Shown here piece after piece: positions 16,608 to 26,250 of a DNA stretch of 64,000 nucleotides. Made by a program: the position numbers and the translations under genes. The notes beneath the pieces are model-generated. The model was given only the letters and a program-made list of their open reading frames with translations, was not told the DNA's origin and searched no databases. Positions within the stretch are counted from its first letter, which is position 1. Each line of letters starts with the position of its first letter. The DNA lies in the NCBI RefSeq assembly GCF_014212125.1, contig NZ_JACJVP010000005.1, positions 67,052-131,051 of the forward strand, read 5' to 3'. This stretch comes from Cohnella nanjingensis (lineage in GTDB: Bacteria; Bacillota; Bacilli; Paenibacillales; Paenibacillaceae).

Positions 16608-19600
16608 ATGGTGGATGCATTGAGAACATGGTGGAGGAAATCGTTGGTCGTGACGCTCGCTTTTCTGATCGTCATCGCGAACGGGGCGTGGAGACCCGGC
16701 ACGGCCCAAGCGGGGCCAGCCGATAAGCCCGACAAGTATATTACGTTTGTCTACGACAATTTTGCAGATTCGAATCCCATGGTGAACAAGCAGTTTCTCG
16801 CGCTTAACGGGGACGCGCGGTATGCCGACGACGGCGGCAAAAACGTGCTGAGAATGACCCGGAATGTCGGAAACGTCTTCGGGACGGCTTTTCCTAAGAA
16901 CCGGAGAATATCGCTCACCAACGACCGCTCCTTCAGCACGTATTTCTCGTTCCGCATGCACGGCGGTTCGTCGAGTCCTGCGGACGGCATCGTCTTCACC
17001 GTGCAGACGAAGTCTAGCTCGGCGGGCGCCGTCGGCCAGGGGATGGGCTACGGCGGCCTGCAACCCAGCATCGGGATCGAGTACGATACGTATTACAATC
17101 CCGACAACAACGACCCGAGACGCATAGGCGAGACTACGGGCACGCGAAGCAACCACATCGCGGTAGATTTGAACGGCGTCACGAAGCATGCCCCGAGCGA
17201 CTTCGTGAACATCGATCAAGGGCAGATGGACCTGACCAACGGCATCTACTATACCTGGATCGACTACGACGGCTTGACCGATACGCTCAAGGTCTACCTG
17301 AGCAAGACCAATCAGCTGCCGGACGCGCCGATCTTGACGAAGACGGGACTCGATCTGTCCAAGCTCTTGAACCAGGACGAGGCGTATGTCGGGTTCACGG
17401 CAGCCACGGGCGGCCAGAATCAGAATCACGATATCGACGCTTGGTACTTCAACAACGACAGCGGACCGATCGAGCCGGCGAAGTTCGATTACTTCAACGC
17501 TCCGCTCGACATTAAGCTTGGCATCGTTCCCGGCGAAGGCTCCAAACGTTCGGTGCAAGCCACGGTGTACGACCTGAACGGCGATATCGTACCGAACTAC
17601 CCGGTCACCTTTTCTTTATACGACGTGCTGGGCTACCTCAAGAACGACGGCAGCCATACGTCGAATCCGGCGGATCCCGGCATTGTGTACGATGACAGCG
17701 ATCCGTCCCGCGTCATCCCGCTCGAAGCGCGCCAAGTCGAGACGCGTGCGGCCTTGGACGGCGAGACGAAGGTCCTGGACGGCGGCGCGCTCGTCAACCG
17801 TTACGTGACGGTGAGGGCGAACGAGTACGGGGTCGCGACCACCGATCTGTACAGCTCCGTCAGAGACGGCTTTACGACCCATGTCAAGTCGGTCGTAGGC
17901 GGCGTCTACGGCGGGATCTCCTATGGCGGCGGGGCGTATGCGGAAGGACCCGTCTCGTTCTCGGCCGACAACGAAGGACCGCAGCTGGAAACGGCGGTCG
18001 TCGACAACGGCGACCGTGGCCGGCTGCTCGTGACCTTTGACGAGCCTGTCCTCTACGGAGGCGACGGCGGATTCTCCGTGATCGTGAATGACGACGCGGG
18101 CAACCCGATCCCCGCCGTCATTGCCGGCGGGAGCGGCACGCCGCGAGATCCGCTCGTCTTGGATCTGCCGCCGGGGGTGACGATCCCGCCCGGCTCCAAA
18201 GTGCAAGTGACGTACCGCAGCCAAGACGGCGACGTGACCGACTTGGTCGGCAACGACCTGTCGGACATCACGTCGCAGCCGGCGGACAATCCGTTCGGAC
18301 CGAGCGGCGCCGCCGTCATCAACGACGCGGGACGCAGCCAAGTCGCGCTGGACTTCGGGTATCCCGTCGCCCTGAACGATCTGAACCCGGGCCTGTTCGG
18401 CATTCAATATGTCGACGGAACGACTTCAAAGCCGGTCTCGGTCACGGGCGTCACCTATGACGGCTCCGATACGAGCCGGTTGATCCTGACGCTGGGCGGC
18501 CCGGTGCCGGCAGGAGCGCCGGTCGCGCTGAATTATCAGCCGACCGCTGGCTTCCCCGGCATTACCGACCTGAACGGAAACACGTTATCTCCGCTCGGGA
18601 ACTATCCGGTGCGGAACCAATTTGGGCCTGTTCATGCGGCCGTCGTCAACGACGAGAGCCGCCAGACGGTCCGGGTCGAGTTCCCGTCGCCCGTCGCGCT
18701 GACGGGGGACGTCAAGGATGCGTTCCTCATCCGGATCGCCGGCGCGAGCGCGCCGGTGTCCGCATCTGACGTTCAAGTGGACGGTTCGAACCCGAACGCG
18801 CTGCTGCTGACGCTGCGGCTCGACGAGCAGGCGTTCCCGGACGGCGTGCCGTTCGGAGCGGCCGTCACGCTGGACTACGCGCCGGCATCGGCCATCGTCC
18901 AGGAATCGGGCGGACAAGGACGGGAGCTCGCGCTGCAGAACGGCTTCCCGGTGGACAACCAGCTGAAGCCGCAGCGCGCCGCCGTCCTGGACGATGAGCA
19001 GCGGGATCGCGTCAAGGTCACGTTCGATTCGCCGATCCGCGTGGATCCGGGCAGCGAAGACGCCTTCATGCTCCATCTGAGCGGCGATTCGTCGCCTATT
19101 CCCGTCACGCGCGCCGAAGCGGATCCGCAAGATCCGAATGCGATGATCCTGACGCTCGAGCTGGATAGCGGGAAGTATCCGGAAGGCGTGCCGGCGGGCA
19201 TCGCCGTGTCGATGGATTACGACCCGTCGAAGGGCCGGGTGGAGGGGGCGAACGGCTTCCCGTTGTCGCCGCTGTCGAACTTCCCGGTTCGCAACGCGGA
19301 TGCCGCAGGCATCGTCTTGACCGCGAACCCGGCCGCGATCGTAGGCGACGGCAAGTCCCGGACGGAGCTGAAGGCCGTCATCACGAAGCCGGACGGCTCC
19401 CCCGCGGCCGGAGTAACGGTGAACTTCGGCGCGCCGGCGGGCAAGGGCAGCTTCCCGAACGGGGCGACTGCCGTGACGGATGCGAGCGGCATAGCCACGA
19501 TCCCGTATCAATCCTCGGCGATCACGGGCGTCGATCCGCAGCGGATCCTCGTCGTCGCCAAGGTCAACGACGCGGAGCAGGGGCTGATCGCTCAAGCGCA

Positions 19601-21653
19601 GATTGACATCGAATTCGCTCCGGCCTCCGTAGAGGGCGTGGTCACCAGCGATAACGAGCCGGTATCGGGAGCGGTCGTGACCATCACCGGACCGGACGGC
19701 TTCACGAGCACCGTCACTACCGGACCGGACGGAGCATACGCCTTCGTCGTTCCGAAGGGCAACACGACGTACGACATCGCGGTCACGCGTCCGTTCGGGG
19801 CCTCCTCCAGTCCCGTGACCTACAAGCAAAAAGTAAACGTGGGCGACGTGGCCGGCACCGGCCACGAAATCGTTCCGTCGACCCGGACGGTAACGGGGAT
19901 CGTCGGCTCCAAAGGACCGGACGGGCAAAGCCTCCTGTTCGATCCGGCGATCGTCGGCCAATTGAAGGTCTACCTGAAGGATGCGGATACGGGCGTCTAT
20001 CTGACCGATGCGGCGACCGGCAACGGTTGGTTCCCGCTCGCGGGTGCAGGCGTGTTCAGCATCGATAATGCCGTTCCGAATCAAGCATACCAATTGGAAG
20101 TGCGCTACGTGCTGCCGGATCCGGCCCGCCCGGACGACCGGCGGTATGACCGGGAGATCGTTATCAACGCGCTTGACAACAACGGGACGCTGCCGGTCAT
20201 CAAGCTGACCCAGGACGGCGAGCTCAACATCCTGGAAGCCTTGATCGATCCGTACGGGGATATTACGGACGCCAAGACGAACGCGCCGGTCGACGGCGCA
20301 GTCGTCAAGCTCTATTACGCCGATACGCCGCGGAACGCCGCGAACGGCGTGACGCCGAATACGCCGGTCGCGCTGCCGGGCATCCCGGGCTTCGCGCCGA
20401 ACGACAATGCCAATCCGCAGGCCGGCAAGGACGGCGGCAAGTACGCGTACTTGGTCTATCCGACTACCGACTATTATGTGGTCGTCACGGCGGCGGGCTA
20501 TGAGACGTACACGAGTCCGATCCTGGCCGTCGAGCATGCCATCGTCAGGCACGACGTGAAGCTGCAGCCGGTATCGGGAGGTTCGAATCCGCCGGTGGTC
20601 ACGCCTACGCCGACACCGACGCCGCCTGTGCAGCCTGCAGTAGGAAAACCGGGATTGACGGTGAATCTGACGGTCGATCGCAGCGCCTACGAAGAGAACG
20701 GCACGGCGACGATCGTCGTGGACCATCTGAATGACGGAACGGCCGTCCTCCCGTCCGGAGAGATCACCGTAACCTTGCCCGAAGGCGCCAAGGTCCTTGA
20801 TGCGGACGGCGGAAAGGTGACCGGAAACAAGATCGTCTGGACCGTATCCGGTCTCGCGGCAGGCAATGGTGGCCAGCATAAGATCAAGGTGCAATGGCCT
20901 GCGATCTCCGCAGCCGAGCAAGTCGTCGAAATCGCAGGACAAGGCGCCGCGAACGGGACGGAGCTGGCCCATCCGGATGCCGCCCGCGCTTCGGCGAAGG
21001 TGCTGCTGTACAGCAACCGCTTCGGCGAGACCGTCCACATCCGCTACATTCTGGGCTATCCGGACGGCAAGTTCCTGCCGGACCGCCACCTTACGCGCGC
21101 CGAGCTGGCGGCCATCATCGCGCGGCTGCTGAACGGCGGCGGCACGACCGAGCATGCGGCCTATGCCGACGTGCCGGCCAAGCATTGGGCGAGCGGATAC
21201 ATCCGGATCGTGACCGATCATGAGATCTTCAACGGGTTCAACGACGGTACGTTCCGTCCGGACGTCCCGGTTACCCGCGAAGAGCTGGCAACGGTTATGG
21301 TCCGCTACCTGAAGCTGAATGTCTCCCAGCCGATTCATTCGAACTTCGCGGACACGCAAGGGCGCTGGTCTTCCGCCGCGGTCGAGGCGCTGTTCCGCAA
21401 CGGGCTGACGACGGGTTACCCGGACGGCACGTTCAAGCCGGGCAGCGGCATCGTCCGCACGGAAGCGGTGACGCTGATCAACCGCTTGCTGTTCCGCGGT
21501 CCGCTCGCGAACGTCGCGCCTTCTTTCCCGGACGTGAAGGCTGACCACTGGGCGTTCGGACAAGTGGAAGAGGCGACGCATTCGCACGCCTCCACCCGAG
21601 CTTCGAACGGCAGCGAAGTGTTCGTGAAGCAAGTGGAAGACCAAGTAAAATAA
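16608..21653 (+). CDS. giant lectin/Ig-like/SLH surface protein
   Basis: A 1681-residue exported protein. Order of parts: signal peptide (about 1-35, ending AQA); L-type lectin-like domain (about 40-290, with IGIEYDTYYNPDNND and NHIAVDLNG); four SwmB-like beta domains of about 110 residues beginning near 458, 564, 673 and 784 (each with an AVVND-type start); an invasin-like Ig domain (about 899-1000); carboxypeptidase-regulatory-like domains (from about 1004 and again near 1200); a TPTPTPTPP linker near 1333; and SLH modules from about 1477 to the end (FLPDRHLTRAELAAIIARLL, TFRPDVPVTREELATVMVRY). The SLH modules anchor it to pyruvylated wall polymer. The lectin fold suggests binding to a sugar. 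The last SLH module looks incomplete (FPDVKADHWAFG near the C-terminus). Confidence 0.9.
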   Translation: MVDALRTWWRKSLVVTLAFLIVIANGAWRPGTAQAGPADKPDKYITFVYDNFADSNPMVNKQFLALNGDARYADDGGKNVLRMTRNVGNVFGTAFPKNRRISLTNDRSFSTYFSFRMHGGSSSPADGIVFTVQTKSSSAGAVGQGMGYGGLQPSIGIEYDTYYNPDNNDPRRIGETTGTRSNHIAVDLNGVTKHAPSDFVNIDQGQMDLTNGIYYTWIDYDGLTDTLKVYLSKTNQLPDAPILTKTGLDLSKLLNQDEAYVGFTAATGGQNQNHDIDAWYFNNDSGPIEPAKFDYFNAPLDIKLGIVPGEGSKRSVQATVYDLNGDIVPNYPVTFSLYDVLGYLKNDGSHTSNPADPGIVYDDSDPSRVIPLEARQVETRAALDGETKVLDGGALVNRYVTVRANEYGVATTDLYSSVRDGFTTHVKSVVGGVYGGISYGGGAYAEGPVSFSADNEGPQLETAVVDNGDRGRLLVTFDEPVLYGGDGGFSVIVNDDAGNPIPAVIAGGSGTPRDPLVLDLPPGVTIPPGSKVQVTYRSQDGDVTDLVGNDLSDITSQPADNPFGPSGAAVINDAGRSQVALDFGYPVALNDLNPGLFGIQYVDGTTSKPVSVTGVTYDGSDTSRLILTLGGPVPAGAPVALNYQPTAGFPGITDLNGNTLSPLGNYPVRNQFGPVHAAVVNDESRQTVRVEFPSPVALTGDVKDAFLIRIAGASAPVSASDVQVDGSNPNALLLTLRLDEQAFPDGVPFGAAVTLDYAPASAIVQESGGQGRELALQNGFPVDNQLKPQRAAVLDDEQRDRVKVTFDSPIRVDPGSEDAFMLHLSGDSSPIPVTRAEADPQDPNAMILTLELDSGKYPEGVPAGIAVSMDYDPSKGRVEGANGFPLSPLSNFPVRNADAAGIVLTANPAAIVGDGKSRTELKAVITKPDGSPAAGVTVNFGAPAGKGSFPNGATAVTDASGIATIPYQSSAITGVDPQRILVVAKVNDAEQGLIAQAQIDIEFAPASVEGVVTSDNEPVSGAVVTITGPDGFTSTVTTGPDGAYAFVVPKGNTTYDIAVTRPFGASSSPVTYKQKVNVGDVAGTGHEIVPSTRTVTGIVGSKGPDGQSLLFDPAIVGQLKVYLKDADTGVYLTDAATGNGWFPLAGAGVFSIDNAVPNQAYQLEVRYVLPDPARPDDRRYDREIVINALDNNGTLPVIKLTQDGELNILEALIDPYGDITDAKTNAPVDGAVVKLYYADTPRNAANGVTPNTPVALPGIPGFAPNDNANPQAGKDGGKYAYLVYPTTDYYVVVTAAGYETYTSPILAVEHAIVRHDVKLQPVSGGSNPPVVTPTPTPTPPVQPAVGKPGLTVNLTVDRSAYEENGTATIVVDHLNDGTAVLPSGEITVTLPEGAKVLDADGGKVTGNKIVWTVSGLAAGNGGQHKIKVQWPAISAAEQVVEIAGQGAANGTELAHPDAARASAKVLLYSNRFGETVHIRYILGYPDGKFLPDRHLTRAELAAIIARLLNGGGTTEHAAYADVPAKHWASGYIRIVTDHEIFNGFNDGTFRPDVPVTREELATVMVRYLKLNVSQPIHSNFADTQGRWSSAAVEALFRNGLTTGYPDGTFKPGSGIVRTEAVTLINRLLFRGPLANVAPSFPDVKADHWAFGQVEEATHSHASTRASNGSEVFVKQVEDQVK

Positions 21654-21669
21654 CGGCTTGACCTTCATG

Positions 21670-21706
21670 ATCCCGAATCGGCCTTGCACCGGTTCGGGAT
21701 TCTTTT
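21670..21706 (+). terminator. terminator of SLH protein gene
   Basis: ATCCCGAATCGG pairs with CCGGTTCGGGAT (one G-T) across a 7-base loop, followed by TCTTTT. Confidence 0.85.
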
Positions 21707-21712
21707 CGCCCT

Positions 21713-21742
21713 TTTCCGAGGACGGCGAAGCCGGGTTTCTTG
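21713..21742 (+). repeat. short copy of dispersed GACGGC element
   Basis: TTTCCGAGGACGGCGAAGCC followed by GGGTTTCTTGG matches the core found at 9601-9633 (minus) and 49638-49666 (plus), with a two-base deletion. It lies just after a terminator. Confidence 0.5.
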
Positions 21743-21867
21743 GATGGGGACGGAAGCGGGGGCGTCGGATGCTCGAAGTTTCGGCGCCTGCTGTACATCT
21801 GTGCGCAATTGCGCTATTCTCACTTCATCGGCATCTGGCGCTGAGATCGAGGAGAGGGGAATGACGG

Positions 21868-22542
21868 ATGGCTGGCAAACGCATCGCCTTGTCGTGGAGC
21901 GGCGGCAAGGACAGCTGCATGACGCTGGACAAGCTGGCGAAGGCGGGGGAGGAAGTGGCTTGCCTGCTCACGACCGTTCCGCGCGAGATCGGACGGACGT
22001 TCGGGCACGGCGAACGGACGGAGCTGATCGCGGCCCAGGCTGACGCGCTGGGCTTGCCTGCGGAGTTCATCGCCTGCTCGTTCGACAGCTACACGGAGGA
22101 TTACGTCGCGCGGCTCGGGGAGCTGAAGGCGATCTACGGGTTGGAGGCGATCGCGTTCGGCGATCTGTTCCTGGCCGAGCACCGCGAATGGGGAACGCGC
22201 GTTGCGGAACGGGTCGGCCTCGAGGCGCTGTATCCGCTCTGGATGCCGCCGGGGGAGACGGGGGAAGCGCTGAAGGCGTTCGTAGCGTCGGGCTACCGGG
22301 CGGTCGTCATCCGCGTGCGCGACGAGGCGCTGTCGCCTGCGTGGCTGGGACGGGAGCTGGATGCGAGATTTTACGCGGATATTTTGCTGGAACGGAATGT
22401 CTGCCCGATGGGCGAAGGCGGCGAATATCATACCTTCGTATATGACGGCCCCTTATTCCGGAAGGCGGTCGATTGGGTGCCCGGCGAGCGGCTTCGGTTG
22501 GAGACGACCACGCGGTTGGATATCGGACCTCCGACGGCTTAG
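21868..22542 (+). CDS. Dph6-like ATP pyrophosphatase
   Basis: A 224-residue PP-loop ATPase of the diphthine-ammonia-ligase-related family (COG2102). The PP-loop SWSGGKDSCM is at residues 9-18, and the family C-terminal motif GEGGEYHTFVYDGPLF is near 190. Eukaryotic relatives amidate diphthine on elongation factor 2, which bacteria lack, so bacterial members must act on another carboxylate. GAGGAGAGGGGA precedes the ATG. The gene is alone between two terminators. Confidence 0.85.
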   Translation: MAGKRIALSWSGGKDSCMTLDKLAKAGEEVACLLTTVPREIGRTFGHGERTELIAAQADALGLPAEFIACSFDSYTEDYVARLGELKAIYGLEAIAFGDLFLAEHREWGTRVAERVGLEALYPLWMPPGETGEALKAFVASGYRAVVIRVRDEALSPAWLGRELDARFYADILLERNVCPMGEGGEYHTFVYDGPLFRKAVDWVPGERLRLETTTRLDIGPPTA

Positions 22543-22558
22543 CGCAGGATGAGACGGC

Positions 22559-22591
22559 AAGACCCCCGGTTCGCTTAGAACCGGGGGTCTT
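22559..22591. terminator. bidirectional terminator
   Basis: AAGACCCCCGGTTC pairs perfectly with GAACCGGGGGTCTT across 5 bases. It serves the Dph6-like gene and, from the other side, the MarR gene. Confidence 0.85.
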
Positions 22592-22609
22592 CCTAATGTA
22601 TGGGCATGA

Positions 22610-23047
22610 TTACTCGTTCTCTTTGGGTGTCTGGTCGAGCAGCTTCCGATAGATGGCCGTCATCAGCGCGATCTCCTCGGGATCCAACGGATCGAAGAGC
22701 TTGTCGATCAGCGCTTCCTGCTTGATCCTGATCTGCTTCATCGCTTTGCGGCCCTCGTCGGTGATCTCCAGCTTGACGACCCGGCGGTCGTTCGCGTCGT
22801 TCACCCGCCGCACCAGATTCTGGCGCACCAGCTTGTCCGAGATGACGGTCATGCCGCCCGAAGTCACGCCGACGAGCTGCGACAGATAAGTGCTGGGCTT
22901 GGGGCCTTCGGTGTTCAGGACGTCCAGCGTTATCGCTTGGCTCTGCGAGATCTCGAGCGGATTGTTCTTGCTCCACTCCGAAGTCCAGAGCCGCGCGTGC
23001 ATGCGCATCATATCAACCAACCGTACCAGCTCTTCGTGTTTGCTCAC
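22610..23047 (-). CDS. MarR family transcriptional regulator
   Basis: A 145-residue MarR-type winged-helix regulator: SQAITLDVLNTEGPKPSTYL, then GGMTVISDKLVRQNLVRRV for the recognition helix and NDANDRRVVKLEITDEGRKA for the wing. The start is a GTG at 23047 with GGAGG 6 bases upstream; the longer open frame upstream is not coding. It follows the multicopper oxidase gene by 65 bases on the same strand and may be cotranscribed with it. It is a candidate to bind the paired palindromes at 25306-25323 and 26909-26926. Confidence 0.88.
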   Translation of the reverse strand: MSKHEELVRLVDMMRMHARLWTSEWSKNNPLEISQSQAITLDVLNTEGPKPSTYLSQLVGVTSGGMTVISDKLVRQNLVRRVNDANDRRVVKLEITDEGRKAMKQIRIKQEALIDKLFDPLDPEEIALMTAIYRKLLDQTPKENE

Positions 23048-23112
23048 GCAGAACCTCCACATCCAAGATCTTCTCTTCGCCAGAATATTCGATATTGCTC
23101 GCGGAGTCAAAT

Positions 23113-25212
23113 TTATTCCGGCCGGTTGAATGTGGCGGAGCCCATCTCGAACGGCGTCGTGACTCCTTCGTACATGAGGTGCATCGACATGCCGACGGCG
23201 GCATGGGTCAGATTGTGGCAATGATCCATCCATAATCCCGGATTGTCGGCCGTGAAGGCGACTTCGTAGACGTCGCCTTGGCGGACGTCCAGCGTGTCGG
23301 ACCACCAAGGACTGCCGTCCGCGCGTTCGCCGTTGCGGGACAGGACGAGCATATGATGGCCGTGCAGATGCATCGGGTGGTCGACCTGGCCGCGGTTGAC
23401 GATCTTCACGCGGATCCGCTCGCCTTCCCGGACCATGAACATCGGCGTCTTGGGGAACACTTGCCCGTTGATAGTGTACAGATTCGTGAAGCTTCCATCA
23501 TAGAAGCCGAATTTGTTGTCCAGCACCATCGTGAAGTTCCGGTCGAACGGCGTGTGCTCGTCAAAAGGGACCTCGGCCGGCTGTCCGTAGTGAAGCGGAT
23601 CGAACGCGCGCGTCTTCGGAAGAGCCGGGATCTCGCCGCCGCCGTCCGCGCTTAGCAGAATGCCCCGTTCCTTCGATCCCCCGACGCTGAGGAAGACGGG
23701 ATGGTCCGGCATCAAAAAGACCAGGTCGGCCCGGCCGCCGGTCGAGAGTTCGACGTGCGTGTCCGTGAGCTCCCCCGGTCCGTTCAGATCGGTGCCGTCC
23801 AAGGCCGCCACCCGGAAGGGCGCGCCCGCCAGCGTATAGCGCTGGATGGTCCAGTCGTCGGTGTTGATCAAGCGCAAGCGAACTTGCGTGCCCGGGGCTG
23901 CCCGCTCCCGGCGTACCGTATCGTCGTTGCCGACGGCGCCTTGGTGGGTGATCGCGACGATGTCCTTGATTCCCGCATCCTGGCCGCCGGCCGGCTCGAC
24001 GACGAGCGGGCCGAACAGTCCGCGTTGAACGGCTTCCTGCGAATCCTGGTGCGAGTGGTACCAGAACGTCCCTGTCTGCTCGGCGCGGAACCGGTAGACG
24101 AAGGTCTCGCCCGGCCGAACGGCGTTCTGCGTGGCGCCGGCTACGCCGTCCTGCGCGTTCGGGACGTCGAGGCCGTGCCAATGGATCGTGACGCCCTCGG
24201 CGATGTCGCGGTTGATCAGGGTGACTTCGACAAGCTCGCCTTGGCGCATTCGGAGCTCCGGGCCCGGCATCTGGCCGTTATACGTCCAGGCGTCGATCGT
24301 CTTGCCCGAGCTGAGCGTAACCTTGGCTTCCTGGGCCGTCAGCGTGAAGCGGCGGTCGGGCGTCCCGGAGACGTCCCCGGTCAATCGGGTGACCGGCAGC
24401 GAAGCGGCGTTGCCGGCTGCCGCGGTTGCCGCTGCGGCCTCGCCGTGGCCGGCGCCGTGCGGGAACGCGATACCGCCGCCGTAGTCCATCGCGCCTTCGT
24501 CCATGCGCAGATGCTCCGGCAGCCGGCTCGCTTGGGCGTTCAATGCGATGCCGCCGGTCGCCAGCGCTCCGGCCACGGCCAGTACGGCGAGCGTACGCAT
24601 GGAACGCTTCCAGAGTGGCGGCAGCGTGGCCGACGCGGCGTCGCGGTCGTTCAGCAGCCGGCGCCAGCGATACCACTGCAGATGGGACAGACCAACGATG
24701 AGAAGACCCAGCAGCAGCAGCGGGAGAATGAGATCCGCGGGGATGAAGGGGACGGGCGGCACCAGGTAGAAGTAGATCGCGGTCAGGGCGCACAGGGCGG
24801 CGCCGCGAAGCGGGACGACCAGCAGCGGATGCGACGCTTGGCGGAACAGCTCCGGGTCCAGCGGCGCGCCGGTCCTGCGTCCCGACTCCCGCCAGATCCA
24901 GAAGAGTCGCGGAACCGCGCACCCGACGACGAACAGGGCCGGGATGACGACAATCGGCAGATGGACGGCGACGCGATCCTGGGACAGGATCCATTCCGAG
25001 TGCGCCCATACTTCGACCACCGCCCAGATCTCCATGCCGATCGCGGCTATTAGCGCGGCCATCCAGGAGATCGTCTTGCGCGTCTTGCGGCGCAGCCGTT
25101 CGGCCGAGCCGCCGTATCTCAGCTTCGCGGCGCTCGCGCCGGCCCGCCAGGCGAAGAGGGCGATCAGGAACAGCACGCCGATCTCGATATTGCTCCAAAG
25201 GCTAAACATCAT
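23113..25212 (-). CDS. membrane-anchored multicopper oxidase
   Basis: A 699-residue protein. The N-terminal part (about 1-215) has roughly five to six membrane segments; a three-domain laccase-like multicopper oxidase follows outside the membrane. All copper sites are visible: HWHG (about 343), WYHSHQD (about 384), HPMHLHGHH (about 612) and DHCHNLTHAAVGM (about 661), the last giving both type 1 and type 3 ligands and the axial Met. It probably oxidises Cu(I), Fe, Mn or phenols with oxygen. GGAGGGAG lies 8 bases before ATG 25212. A predicted operator sits about 95 bases upstream. Confidence 0.9.
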   Translation of the reverse strand: MMFSLWSNIEIGVLFLIALFAWRAGASAAKLRYGGSAERLRRKTRKTISWMAALIAAIGMEIWAVVEVWAHSEWILSQDRVAVHLPIVVIPALFVVGCAVPRLFWIWRESGRRTGAPLDPELFRQASHPLLVVPLRGAALCALTAIYFYLVPPVPFIPADLILPLLLLGLLIVGLSHLQWYRWRRLLNDRDAASATLPPLWKRSMRTLAVLAVAGALATGGIALNAQASRLPEHLRMDEGAMDYGGGIAFPHGAGHGEAAAATAAAGNAASLPVTRLTGDVSGTPDRRFTLTAQEAKVTLSSGKTIDAWTYNGQMPGPELRMRQGELVEVTLINRDIAEGVTIHWHGLDVPNAQDGVAGATQNAVRPGETFVYRFRAEQTGTFWYHSHQDSQEAVQRGLFGPLVVEPAGGQDAGIKDIVAITHQGAVGNDDTVRRERAAPGTQVRLRLINTDDWTIQRYTLAGAPFRVAALDGTDLNGPGELTDTHVELSTGGRADLVFLMPDHPVFLSVGGSKERGILLSADGGGEIPALPKTRAFDPLHYGQPAEVPFDEHTPFDRNFTMVLDNKFGFYDGSFTNLYTINGQVFPKTPMFMVREGERIRVKIVNRGQVDHPMHLHGHHMLVLSRNGERADGSPWWSDTLDVRQGDVYEVAFTADNPGLWMDHCHNLTHAAVGMSMHLMYEGVTTPFEMGSATFNRPE

Positions 25213-25297
25213 GGTAGAGCTCCCTCCGTACGGTTATCGTTCTGTTGCTTCCATCTTAAGACGGACGCGGCGAAGACCGAACCGCCCGGGGGAGGGT

Positions 25298-25323
25298 TTT
25301 GAACCCCGACCTGAGGTGGAGTG
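25298..25323 (-). promoter_or_regulatory. operator-like site upstream of oxidase gene
   Basis: Read on the minus strand, GTCGGGGTTCAAAACC adjoins a partial dyad (CTCCACC with GGTCGGGG). The same 16-base block with one change (GTCGGGGTACAAAACC) and the same dyad layout occurs at 26900-26926, upstream of the DUF1700 gene. Confidence 0.6.
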
Positions 25324-25332
25324 GGTCTCCGA

Positions 25333-26250
25333 CTAGGGTTGCTCGATGCGGATGCTGCCGCTGTCGGTGCGCACCTTCACGAGTTCCTTCGTCTGCTGCT
25401 TGGATTCCGGCGCCTTAATGGATCCCGAGTCGGACTTCAGATCGTAGAAGCCGCCGTAGGCTTCGGGCAATTGAATGCGCACGCTCCCGGAATCCGTTTT
25501 GACGTCGACGCCGGATGCGTCATCCTTCTGCAGCCGCACGCTGCCGGATTCGCTCTTCACCGCGACGGCGCCGGTCACGCCGCTCAGCTTGACGCTGCCC
25601 GAATCGGAGGAGGTCGTGAGCTTGGCCTTGATGCGCTCGCCTTGAATGCTGCCCGATTCGGACTTCACGGTCAGGCTGTCCCCGGCGAAGCCGGCTAGAT
25701 GGACGCTGCCGGAGTCGGCGCTGACGGCCCAACTGCTGCCGGCGAAGTCGGCCAGATGGACGCTGCCGGAGTCCGATTTGATGACCGCATTGCGGGCGGC
25801 GGCGCCGTTCAGATGCAGCGAGCCGGAATCCGACTTGACGACCAGGGAGTCGAGCAACGTCTCGTCGGAGATCGAGACCGTGATCGTCTGCGCTTCGCTT
25901 GGCTTGATGAAGTCCAGGTTGAAGACGAACCAGCGCGGATTTTCCTTCAAGTTGAGGGTCAAGCTGCCGTCCGAGATGCGGGTCCCGTTGAGACGGTCGG
26001 CGATCTCCTGTTCGACTTTGCCTTCGAAGAGAACCGAATCGGTGCCGTCCGTGCTATGGACGAAGTTCACGTCCGTGCGCTTGTATTCGTTGTCGACGAT
26101 CAATTCGCGAAGCTCGCCGCTGCCGAACGTCCACTTCTGCTCGTGTACCTGCAGCGTCTTGTCGGATTTGTCGGCGTTGAGATTATAGAACGCGAGCCCG
26201 CCCGCGCCGATCAGAATGAGTCCTAGTGCGATTAACAGCCATTTCTTCAT
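25333..26250 (-). CDS. DUF4097 beta-repeat membrane protein
   Basis: A 305-residue protein with one N-terminal membrane segment (residues 4-24) and an extracytoplasmic DUF4097 beta-helix-like domain. The second half has nine copies of an S/T/A-[DE]-SGS motif (for example VVKSDSGSLHL, VSADSGSVHLA, VRTDSGSIRI) about 18-23 residues apart, the rungs of the repeat. Its ATG overlaps the stop of the DUF1700 gene. DUF1700-DUF4097 pairs are common in Firmicutes, usually behind a PadR regulator and linked to envelope stress; no PadR gene is seen here. The long upstream open frame is not coding; CAGGACTTACTC before ATG 26250 supports this start. Confidence 0.85.
   Translation of the reverse strand: MKKWLLIALGLILIGAGGLAFYNLNADKSDKTLQVHEQKWTFGSGELRELIVDNEYKRTDVNFVHSTDGTDSVLFEGKVEQEIADRLNGTRISDGSLTLNLKENPRWFVFNLDFIKPSEAQTITVSISDETLLDSLVVKSDSGSLHLNGAAARNAVIKSDSGSVHLADFAGSSWAVSADSGSVHLAGFAGDSLTVKSESGSIQGERIKAKLTTSSDSGSVKLSGVTGAVAVKSESGSVRLQKDDASGVDVKTDSGSVRIQLPEAYGGFYDLKSDSGSIKAPESKQQTKELVKVRTDSGSIRIEQP

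Noticed and set aside
18585-21689. A 1034-codon open frame on the minus strand opposite the SLH protein
   Set aside because: It is rich in Arg, Asp, His and Val with no domain, and it mirrors the codon pattern of the plus-strand gene, whose domains and signal peptide are clear. It is a GC-driven shadow frame.
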